Assembly (NCBI GenBank): GCA_036924285.1
Contig: JAYKYS010000082.1
Span: forward strand, 23,596 to 87,595
Length of the DNA: 64,000 nt
DNA from: Asterella californica
Lineage: Eukaryota; Streptophyta; Marchantiopsida; Marchantiales; Aytoniaceae
Direction of reading: 5' to 3'
The notes under the pieces were generated by a model. The model ran no database searches. It saw only the letters and a program-made list of their open reading frames with translations, and was not told the origin of the DNA. This document shows, one piece after another, positions 33,382-42,353 of the stretch (position 1 is the first letter of the stretch; each line of letters starts with the position of its first letter). A program made the translations under genes and the position numbers.

Positions 33382-34761
33382 TCATGTCTGAATGTGCACT
33401 GCAGGATGTGTTAGGATGCATGGAGGAAATGCTTGCAGAGTATGTGTAGCTGAAGGTGTGCCAAAGATTGACAATGCTGATGCCTGAGACTGTTCAACAA
33501 CAGCTGCGTTCTCTGTAGAGACAGTGTTTGCATTCGCCCTAACATATTGTGATGCTATGCATCCGTCGCTGAGAGGCACACTCCACAGCAGCTTCTGTGG
33601 CAGTTCTTCAAAAGTAGCAAGCATCGCTGCCAGTGCATAAACCTCAGGAAATAGCATGAGTCAAGGTAACTAGAAGCAGGCTGACTGTATGTGCCAGCCT
33701 TGTCTTCAAAAGCAAAGAAGATGACTTACAGAGACAGACCCTTGCAAAGGCAGGGCATTATGCTTGTCTGCTGGTGTTTGGCGTTGGGCTAAAAGCTCAG
33801 CTGAGGGCACAGGCAGCAGTAAGGTATACAACAGCAATGTTGAATGAATGTGCATACGCAAGAACGGATTGCAGCACTACCTGATGCTGTCATGCCTCTG
33901 CATGCTTATTGCTGCCATGTTTGGGCAGGTGTTGTACAGGTGCCCTACTGTTGTGAAGAGCTTCTGCTGCTACTGCCATAAATAATCAATGGCTATAGGT
34001 GTCATCTCGGGAAGAATGTATTGATTCCCAAGACGTACACCCACGCCAGACACAACTACTCTGAGGATCCCAAGCACTGAGTCCCTGCAGTCAGTGACAT
34101 TGTGCTGACGGTGACATGTCAAGCTTGAACAAAAGCCTGATGATGGCTGGAAAACGTGAAATGATAAGCTCTGCCCCTCTGCAAGAGCCAGACATTGGCC
34201 AGCTACAGGCTAGGCAAGCTTTGCACACAAACCTGGAAACAGGCACTTCATTTCCAGCTTGCAGTACGTCTTCAATGCTCATGGCCACCACGAAGCCATG
34301 ATTGCTGGTGGTTTTGCGGCCCAAAGAAAACCTGGGGAAAGCTTGCTGTTCAAGCTTCAATTATTATATTGGTAAAGGCACGAGTGGATGTAGGTAACAA
34401 TAATCTTACTTGGTGCATCTGTCAAGGCAGGAGACGAGAGTCATTGGTTCAGCCAGGAACTGTTGTATCAGAACCAATTTGTAAGCTGTCAACTGCAGCG
34501 CAACCAAGCCCTCTGGCAAAGAAACAGAACAACAGCATGCAGCGTGGCATTTGAGCCGATGAACAACACCTGCCGAGCAAATACTCTATCGAACGTCTGG
34601 TATTGTACATCAGACACTCGACACAGTAAACCCGTGCACAGTTCTGACATGGCTGAGCAGTCACGCCATCGCTGACTGCGTTTCAGGACTGACTGCTCAT
34701 TCGAGGCGTCTAACCGCAAGGAATGACGTATCTCCTGCCGAACAAGTTGCAGGCGGTCCAT
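33382..34761 (-). CDS. Unrecognised 238-residue protein
   Basis: Six exons, 34761-34570, 34459-34410, 34331-34233, 34084-34041, 33800-33730 and 33642-33382. They give a single frame with phases 0, 2, 2, 1, 0 all agreeing, which is hard to get by chance. Start MDRLQLVRQEIRHSLRLD. Other segments: YQTFDRVFARQ, FVVAMSIEDVLQAGNEVPV, SVLGILRVVVSGVAELLAQR and YALAAMLATFEELPQKLLW. The protein is mostly amphipathic helix, with no signal peptide, membrane span or metal motif that I can see. It ends 147 bp from the AlgH stop (tail-to-tail) and starts 207 bp from the ATG3 start (head-to-head), as expected for a real gene here. No family is assigned. Confidence 0.6.
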
Positions 34762-34968
34762 GTCAAATGGGCCATTTGACAAGAAGCCTGTCTGGGCGTT
34801 TGATAAACCCGTTCGTCCGTGCGTCTGCGCGTCCGTGAGTTCACTCGATTGCAAACTTCAAGTTCCGGACGTCTTGACGTCTGAGCTACCGTTGCATTCG
34901 GGTACCGATTCGTTTCGTACCTGCTGCAATCAATAAGGCCTAACGTACGTCGAAACACTGCTACTCTT
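34762..34968. promoter_or_regulatory. Short head-to-head 5' region shared by the unknown gene and ATG3
   Basis: Only 207 bp separate the two start codons, so both 5' UTRs and promoters must lie within it or overlap. CCCATTTGAC and GTCAAATGGGCC-like palindromic sequence occurs at 34758-34783. No known motif was assigned. Confidence 0.45.
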
Positions 34969-37030
34969 ATGTATGCGATCAGAAACAACATACATAAAGT
35001 GTACAAAGGCGCAGCAGAAGCCGTTCTTCCGGCAAGAAGCAAGTCAAGGTTTACAGAGGAAGGGGTATGTGGTGTCAAGGGCATCGGAATACTGCAGTGT
35101 GGGTGATCGTGACTGACTGTTGTGACGGGTGAAGGTGCTAACACCGGAAGAGTTTGTCGCAGCCGGAGACTATCTTGTCAGGGTCTGCCCATCATGGTCA
35201 TGGTAAACATCTAACAGTGGTACCATCTCTTGGGGCAGGACCGGTTCTGTGTCTGAAGCTGCTGGTTTTGCAGGGGAGCAGGACAGGCAAGCAAAGCGCA
35301 AGGACACCTGCCTAAAGACAAGCAATTCCTTATTACTCGTAACGGTATGACGGAGCTGCATGATGGTTGTGTTTGCTAAGCACTGACGATCACACGTGAC
35401 CTGCCAGTGTCTGCATACGTAATATATTGAACCAAGCAGGATTCAGCACTAACTCTGCGGTCCTGCCAGTGTCTGCATACCTGACATATTAGACCAAGCA
35501 GGATTCAGCACCAACTGTGTGGTCTGCGCAGCGCCTTGCCATCGCCGTGCCGAAGAAGTCGAAGGGTATGATGAGGCAGCTGAGCAGCTCCTAGAAACAG
35601 ATGCACAAGGCGATGGCTGGATATCAACTGGACAAGCCAGCCATCAAAGCACAGCCGAGGCCAGCATACCTGACATGGATGGTCCTGATCAGCCTGGCAT
35701 TGGTGAAAATGCTGTCGGCAGCGACGATGACGACATCCCTGACATAGATGATCTAGTCATCGAAGATGAGGATGATGAGGTAGATATGCCCTTGCAGTAG
35801 CAGAGGCCAATGGTTGAGTATTGTTACAGCTTACAGCACAGACTTGCAGATGAGCTCATATCATCCAAATTTTCATTGCAAAGCGACATGTTCCCCATTC
35901 AGGGACTGGTATTATTGATCTCTCCTTATATCATGCATATGAGAGTGCATATGCTGCAAGATCTTCATCAACGCCCAGGTTCAGTTGTACTCTTTGCCGT
36001 CGAAGTTGCAACTTTTGCTGAGCCTTATATTCCTCGTTGTGTCTCAAACCACAGTGCATGCGATGCAGGCTGCTGTCCCCCGCAATGGGTACTTGAGGGC
36101 AGAGGAACCAGAAGACCACATTGTGCATATCAGAACTTATGACCTGCTTATCAGCTATGATAAGTATTACTCGGTCCCCAAGTTCTGGCTGGTTGGCTAT
36201 GATGAGTCCAAGCAGCCTTTACCTACAAAGCAGGTACAATATCTGCAGACACCCTCGTTTCTCCTGCAGCAGTGTTCCTGTGTGGGGAATTTAATGCATT
36301 CCTACAGGTTTAGGTTGTGCACTCATTTGGTGATGTACTGCTGATCACACATGGCAACAAAAGGTTGCACAACTATACCATTACATATTCACTGTATAAA
36401 CTTCTACTGGTCCCAGACAGCAGTGGATCTGAACACAATAAACTTTCTGCAACAGGTTCTAGAAGATGTGAGCCAAGAACATGCTCGGAAGACAGTGACA
36501 GTTGAAACCTTCCCACATGACACAGCTATTACTGCTGCTGCCATCCATCCATGCAAGCATGCTGTAACAATGAAGAAGTTGAGTGGGATGATGGAGGAAG
36601 GAGGCAAGACATTCTCGGTTGACCAGTAAGACGTTCTTGCTTGTATTGTGCATTACCAAGAGAACCACTTTGTGTGCTTGTGCTCACTCATTGTGACCTC
36701 CAACATGCTGCTCAGCTGGCCATTGATTGCTTGCAGGTATCTGGTTCTCTTCCTGAAGTTCATTGCATCCGTTGTACCAACAATACAGTAAGCAGCCCTC
36801 TATTGTTCATCTGTATTTGTATGTGTGCTATATGGTATCACGTGACGAATAAAAACATTGGCTACAAGGGTGCATTGGATCATGCGATATGGTGATGCAT
36901 GCTTTGTTGCACATGAATGTATTTATGGTATCCTACGGGCCATCAGTTGTGAAGCCTGCACTGTTTTGCAGCAATTAATCTGTGCACCGGTGCTTGCAGG
37001 TACGATCACACAATGTCTGCTGGAGCTTAA
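34969..37030 (+). CDS. ATG3: ATG3, E2-like conjugating enzyme of autophagy
   Basis: Eight exons, 34969-35064, 35135-35202, 35274-35344, 35532-35779, 36069-36233, 36456-36625, 36737-36787 and 37000-37030. Phases are consistent throughout, giving 299 residues (family about 310). The N-terminus MYAIRNNIHKVYKGAAEAVLP is the membrane-sensing amphipathic helix. Then VLTPEEFVAAGDYLV, SWSWG, HLPKDKQFLITRN, RRAEEVEGYDE and an acidic flexible region (DDDDIPDIDDLVIEDEDDE). The E2 core follows: YLRAEEPEDHIVHIRTYDL, ISYDKYYSVPKFWLVGYDES, VLEDVSQEHARKTVTVE and AIHPCKHAVTMKK, whose Cys is the catalytic thioester residue. The end is VPTIQYDHTMSAGA. Known role: accepts ATG8 from ATG7 and passes it to phosphatidylethanolamine. 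Tail-to-tail with LUC7. Confidence 0.96.
35401..35524. repeat. 62-bp tandem duplication next to an ATG3 acceptor
   Basis: Two copies (35401-35462 and 35463-35524), both with CTGCCAGTGTCTGCATAC and CCAAGCAGGATTCAGCAC. The second copy ends 7 bp before the exon starting at 35532. Confidence 0.9.
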
Positions 37031-37256
37031 TGCTGTTCCAGCACATCTGCTAGGGCAGAGCTTCCAAATGCAGTGTGGACAGGGACATGTCTTTGCCAGA
37101 TTGCAAGAGCATCTCTGTATGCTGAAACAGCCTTGCATGTATTTTTAGCCTGTGCACTTGAAATGAATTAGTCACTTTGAATTGTTGGCACTTGGTAGTC
37201 TAGAATGATGTACAATAAAGGATCTGAGCGTAGATGCTCAACTGTAACACGACATG

Positions 37257-38934
37257 TCATCGATCTCGAGATCGGCTGCGATGTCTATCTCTACTATCTC
37301 TGCTACTGCGGTGTGTGTCCCTACTTCTGTGGGAAGCCCGGTCAGAACTACTGTGATGTCTGTCAGTATCTCGGCCACTGCTGCTTCTGTATGACCTACA
37401 ATACAGAATTGCTTCGCAGCTTGAACATATACATTCGCTCCTGTTATGAGGCAAGATTGCAAAAGAGGCTCTTCAATAAGTTCTTGAGTGTAGTAGAGCA
37501 TACCTGTCCCTGTCCTTCTCTCTGTCTCTGCTATGCCTCCTGTCAGGCTCAGAGCGTTTTTCTCGTTCCCGGTCTCTGGGGGCCAGCCTTTCAGTATTGC
37601 TGCTGCCTTTGGGGGCTTCCCTGTCCTTGCTCGGTAATCGAGGTGGAGGGGGCAGTGCAGCCTGCTCAGTTCGCCTCTTGAATGTTTCAGTCAGTTCAGT
37701 CAGCTTCTCATGCAGTTTGCACCACGATCTGCAGCGTGATACAGGTGGTATCAGCATGTGCCACAATTACTGGCAGCACATGAATGGCATGCAGTGTCAG
37801 CCTGACGCTCATGACATTTCTCATTTGCCATGCAATTCGTGGATGCACACAGACAGTGTACATAGCTGCACTGCAAATTATTTCATGAAGCCATGCACAC
37901 CTATAGTTACGGCCCATCTTGTGATCTCTGACACGAGTCTCCTCAGAGTTGATGATCAACCCACTGATCTGACACACTTCCTGCTGACCATATCTACTGC
38001 TACTGTTTGCAGTTGCCCGAGCCTTGGATTCTGCTTCAAAGGCTTTCTTGTCAATCTGCACCACACCATTTTAATTGCCAGGCGCTGGCAAGCTGTGAAA
38101 ATACATGTCAAGCTTGCATGCTCAAAATCATACATGATAGTCTATGCTACAGTACACCTACAATTGTCATGTGATGTGCAAAACAGAATCTGAGCTCATG
38201 GAAACTAAAAATTCAGCCAAATTACTAACAAGCACTGCAACAAACCTTGACTAGATCAGCCTGATCTGCAGCGGCCTGAGCAGCATCAACATTGCCTTGT
38301 TCACCAGCAGTTTGAGAGCTGGCCAGCAGCTCTGTTATCCTGACCCCCATGCCATCTATAGTGGCCTGCACAAGCACAGGACCCAAGTCAAGTTACAGCT
38401 TGAGATATGAGGTGCACACGGCACCACAACAGCTGAAGAAGTACTGCGCTCTACTGATCTGGCACAACTGCCTCCCTACCTGATCATCTGGAAGAAAGGC
38501 TGGGTTGGCTTCTGAGTCAAGGCGTTCCTGGTTACGCTTGACCTTTTTGCCAAGATCATCGACCATCTTATCCAGCCATTTTTTCAGCTCTCGTTCATAT
38601 GGATATTTCGCTCGTTCTTCATCACTGAGGGCCTCCCATTGCCCTTTGCTGCGGTCATCGTGGACTAGTGGGCAGGGACCAAAGTCTGTTCTGGTTTTGT
38701 CAAACTCTTCATGCGGACAAAACCCGCAGATGTGATACTTGCACACTTCTTCGTCAGAAAAATTGCGTGCAGGCCTGCAAAACAGATGGGCTGAGTAGGT
38801 TGGCGTTCCTGAAAGTTTGCAGCTTAGGTGATCCACGGCCCAAGATTTGGTTATGGAGAAACACACTTTTGTCTGTCACCATCCCTGTCTTCCCCCATGA
38901 GCTCATCAAGCATCGCACGCATGGCATCCACCAT
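37257..38934 (-). CDS. LUC7-like U1 snRNP splicing factor with RS tail
   Basis: Six exons, 38934-38867, 38774-38480, 38365-38246, 38055-37901, 37728-37504 and 37395-37257, all phase-consistent, give 333 residues. Start MVDAMRAMLDELMGEDRDGD matches the LUC7 N-terminus. The first zinc finger (CCCH) is VCKYHICGFCPHEEF...FGPCPLVHD. A helical linker follows, then the second finger region VCQISGLIINSEETRVRDH and GRNYRSW, then proline/charged sequence and an arginine-serine tail (DRHRSRSRDR). Known role: LUC7 proteins are U1 snRNP components that affect 5' splice-site choice. In the second finger the usual second Cys is Ser and the last His is Tyr, so zinc binding there is doubtful. The exon 1 donor was set by homology and phase (AA|GTGTGT). 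Confidence 0.9.
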
Positions 38935-39591
38935 CACGCCAGCGGCAGCCAAGCTGCTGTTCGACAAGCAAGATCCAGCAGCAACGCAGTTTTAGTTGCG
39001 CAAATGGTACAATCTTGCACGCATGTGCTAGCCTGACAGGGCAAGCAACAACCCTTTGCTCGTCACGGCTACTTGCAAGTGACCAGAAATCGATTGTGCT
39101 TGGGAGCGCAGAGTGTCGACGAACTCGTAAGGGTTTGACTCTGATACGCTAGGGTTCTACCATTATAATTGTAGCACATGTTTACTCATCCTTGCATGAA
39201 GTACCCCGCCACGGATATAATTCCATCCTATAGCTGCATTCGGAGCTGCTGAGCATGCTGAGCATGCCACGCTGGTCTGGCAGTGGTCTGAGTCAATAGG
39301 TGCATGCACATGGTGTAGAAACAGTAACTTTATCAACTGTTGATAATGTTGGCATTGACGATGACAATGCTACATTCTTGATACTATTGACAATGACAGT
39401 GACAGCACAACACTCTTGATATTACTGATGGCGAGGCTGCTTCTGGTCACAGGCCTGTCAGGGAATCCTACGCACAGCCTTAGTTTCTGTTCATACAACG
39501 CCTAAGCAGTATCATGTTCTCTTTCTTTCTGGCGGGCCTGCCGCATGCGCAATCACAGGCGAGTACATGAGGGCTGACTGCAAGCATGATG

Positions 39592-39721
39592 ACCGTGGCG
39601 CAGCTCAAGTTACCTGTCCTTGGGTCTGCAAGCACAAGCTGGCCGGCAGCATTGCCGATGGCAACCGAGCCACGGCTGGCAAGAGCTCGCATCACGAGAA
39701 TACCTTCAGCCACATCAGCCT
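39592..39721 (-). pseudogene. PAN2-like WD40 fragment (minus strand)
   Basis: One exon-like segment with a good acceptor (CATGCAG) and donor (ACAG|GTAACT). It reads ADVAEGILVMRALASRGSVA and GNAAGQLVLADPRTG. This resembles the PAN2 N-terminal propeller segment (GVTVMR...GxxxGxVSLxDPRT). No partner exons were found in the right order and strand, so I call it a fragment. A single exon of an unknown gene remains possible. Confidence 0.35.
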
Positions 39722-39993
39722 GCATGATAGTTTTGGAGCGTTACATGAGGCAGCTGCATGCACCTTAGTCCACATCAGCCTGTATATCAGCTTTGACGCA
39801 CTACATGATGCAGCTTTGCACATGTCAAAGTTGCTTTTAGCCATGCGCAGAACAGCTTGCAAGCTAGTTGCTGCTTGTCAGACATGCACCCAGGGAGGGC
39901 TGGCAGAATGGAAGTCATTGGAGTTCTAGTGTTTGGGCCGCAGCAAAAATATTACATTACATATTGGTTTGCTAGTTTCTGGCCCTAAATTTG

Positions 39994-40086
39994 GGTTGGT
40001 ATCCACCACGATACCCAGAAGTAGATGCAGTTGCCTTTTCTGCCCACACACTTGCTTTTGATGCTGTCAGGGGGCTGGCAGTGCAC
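39994..40086 (+). pseudogene. PAN2-like N-terminal fragment (plus strand)
   Basis: An open segment, YPPRYPEVDAVAFSAHTLAF and DAVRGLAVH, resembles the PAN2 N-terminus (xVxAVAFDxxxELLW). It lies about 270 bp from the minus-strand fragment and points the other way, so the two cannot form one gene. Confidence 0.25.
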
Positions 40087-40869
40087 CGTCAAATGATGAC
40101 CAATTGCCAGAAACAAGGCCTGCGTGGGAAAACCACAAACCCTTCATGTAAAATTGTCCCTGAATATTTGTAATACCGATGTAACACATCAAAATTGTAA
40201 TGTAACAAACATATACACAAATTAGAAAAGGATTTGTGCCGTGATACCCATTGAAACATAAGTGAATTTAGTCTAGCTGGGCTCCAACCCCAATTTGCCA
40301 GAGAGGTATGGAAGTGAGCAGCCGCACAGGGCCAAAATGTGTTCTGGTATATATATGCTGGACACATCCTCAATTTCAAGTAAGCAATTGTTGCTCACTT
40401 GCAATTGCAAGCAGGGCATCATAGGAACCCCACCATGATGACAGCGAAACACAGATGCTGCTGAGGCATGATACAGGCTGCTCCAACCCAACCTGTGCTG
40501 GTTGCTTATTTGCAGTATGCCTGTCAGGAGCAGGAGCAATATGAACAACAGTAGAGACTGCTGCACCTTGAGTCGCAGAATCTCCTGTGTCTGACCCTTT
40601 CCTGGATTGGACTTAGTACCTCCCAGGCTGTGCAAATCACCTGCAGTACTTGCCCAGCTTCTGCAGAACCTTCCTGCCCGTCCCAGGACCCCTCCGGCCC
40701 CCTCAGCAGTAAACCGTATCCTCCAGCTTTTGATGTTGGGCTGACCTACTGCTGCAGCTATCTGATCAAAACATGTGCTTGCACAGCAAGCTATGCTTGG
40801 CCTCACACGAACTTGTATAGGCATTCTTCAGAGTAAGGTGTTGCAGGCTTAGCTGTATGCTGTCATGAC

Positions 40870-41695
40870 TTAGGTGACGAATTTTAGGCACCTGGTTTCA
40901 ATGTGCACAGGATAACACTTCTTACTGCAGAACGCTGATCCACATCTGACACAGGTGTATCTGCACAAACAGACACAGGTGCTTGAGAAATGGGAGCTTG
41001 GAGCCCCTGACCTGCTGATGCACAATACCAACCTACACAAGAGGCAGTGCATTTGCACTGCATGCAAGATGCAGCCAGCTTACGGTGAGAGGTTGCCACA
41101 AACAGAACACCACTTCCTTGCTGAAGCTATTTTGGAAGGACCAACTGCTGCTGTAAGGTATGATGGCACCTCTGGAGGAAGCTGATCAAGTTCAGCCTGC
41201 AACACAATGGTATGCATTCAAACTTACTGAATTTCAACCAGCTGCACGAGCTACCCTTACCTCTTCCAACATGACTGCAAAGCTTTTTGGGCCTTTTTGC
41301 TTGTCAGCAAGCATTCCCCTGGTCTTCCTGGTCCTGGTCAGCTTGCCTCGTTTTTTCCCACGGCTCTTGCCCAGCTGAGGCTCATCTGTGCAGCAAATGT
41401 CGCTTATTGCAATAGATTGATCAGACTGCAATACGCTAGAGGCCTAAGCTACCTTCATCAGAATCCTCGAGCACAAACTCCTCGTCACTGTCCTGAAAGG
41501 TGGGGGCGGTATCGTGATCTGTCTCGAGTGCCTCAAGACGTGCGTTTGCAGCATTGCGACGGTCAGCATCTGTGACAGATGCTATCTTCGTCGACACTTT
41601 TCGCTGCCGCACAACTCGTCGGCCCTCTGCAAAAGTACAGTCTGAGCTTCACGATTTGTCGTGCCAAAGCCTGCGTTCATGCCCATACCTGACAT
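40870..41695 (-). CDS. SWC6: ZNHIT1 / SWC6 (VPS71), SWR1-complex zinc-finger HIT protein
   Basis: Five exons, 41695-41689 (7 nt, coding MS), 41626-41453, 41385-41261, 41196-41084 and 40960-40870. Phases 1, 1, 0, 2 agree, giving 169 residues (human 154). It has EGRRVVRQRKVSTK, DADRRNAANARLEALE, the basic KSRGKKRGKLTRTRKTRG, SFAVMLEE, PPEVPSYLTAAVGPS and the HIT zinc finger WCSVCG-x4-YTCVRCGSAFC-x2-KC-x3-H-x3-RCLKF, with all expected Cys/His. Known role: subunit of the SWR1/SRCAP remodeller that places H2A.Z (in plants SEF/SWC6). The seven-base first exon follows from the phase and the only nearby ATG. That ATG is overlapped by an upstream ORF. Confidence 0.93.
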
Positions 41696-42188
41696 AGCTG
41701 CACCGTATGCAACTCGCAGCTGAACGGACTTGTATGCTTCGATACGTCCTCAAACGGACTTGTATGCTTGGAAAGTAAGCTCTGAAGTCGTTTCCTGTCC
41801 TCCAGAATATGAAACGGCGACGACTTGGTCAAACTCAAACTCGATACTGTAGCAACATTCTCAGCACCTCTCGCGTGCGCGATCGGGGGATGCACCTACC
41901 TCGGTGGCATCATTGCGACGCGCGCAGACAGTCGTCACCAATCCAGATTGGCGCAAAGCCTGGTCAAATAGCAAAACTTCCACAGGCTCGTAAGCAGTTA
42001 GGTCACTCAAGGTCACCACTGCAGTCACGGTGTAGAAGCTGTTTTGTACGGGAACGGTATCAACACCTGGGTTTTGCACCAGTACACAAGGCATCAGCGC
42101 AGACTCAGCAAGGCAAAGGTTTGGCAAAGAACCCAGGGTCCCCCAAAGCAGGCAGGGGACGGGTGGGTTTGTTTCGCTTGCTATACAT
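41677..42188 (-). CDS. Upstream ORF of 125 codons overlapping the ZNHIT1 start
   Basis: Three exons, 42188-42133, 42038-41900 and 41859-41677, with phases 2 and 0, form one frame: MYSKRNKPTRPLPALGDPG, FYTVTAVVTLSDLTAYEPVE, LLFDQALRQSGLVTTV, SSPFHILEDRKRLQSLLS, then a duplicated SKHTSPF. It ends TGA at 41679-41677, 18 nt past the ZNHIT1 ATG in another frame. If the ZNHIT1 first intron is spliced, this ORF ends a little later in a different tail. The composition is protein-like but I recognise no family. It may be a leader ORF of a bicistronic mRNA, a separate gene, or chance. Confidence 0.35.
41705..41771. repeat. Direct repeat, two copies of about 22 bp
   Basis: GAACGGACTTGTATGCTTCG and AAACGGACTTGTATGCTTGG about 30 bp apart, coding SKHTSPF twice in the upstream ORF. 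Confidence 0.85.
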
Positions 42189-42353
42189 GCATGTTATTGC
42201 TATCCAATAAAGACCATTTGCTTATCTGCTACGCATCTGCAGCTTTGTATACGATGCTGTGAGCCCCACAGCTACCACGAAAGACCGCATACTTATGCTA
42301 ACAACCCTCCTACACCAGGCTTGCGCCTGGCGCTTGCCAATGAAAGCACTTCC
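42189..42353. promoter_or_regulatory. Head-to-head 5' region, upstream ORF/ZNHIT1 and ferroportin
   Basis: The ferroportin start (42354) and the ZNHIT1 start (41695) face away from each other, with 658 bp between. If the upstream ORF is real, only 165 bp remain for both promoters. No motif was recognised. Confidence 0.4.

Larger units (their letters stand above)
38935..40869. other. Intergenic, LUC7 5' side to ZNHIT1 3' side
   Basis: About 1.9 kb with no complete gene. It holds the two PAN2-like scraps listed separately, an AT-rich stretch at 39945-40260, and CAATG(A/C)-type imperfect repeats at 39340-39420. Confidence 0.5.

Noticed and set aside
37238..37681. 158-codon plus-strand Cys/Tyr-rich ORF
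   Set aside because: It is the antisense shadow of the LUC7 arginine-serine exons.
41809..42210. 134-codon plus-strand ORF, Arg/Pro/Gln-rich
   Set aside because: Its composition is typical of the antisense of a coding strand. The minus strand has a better, phase-consistent model.
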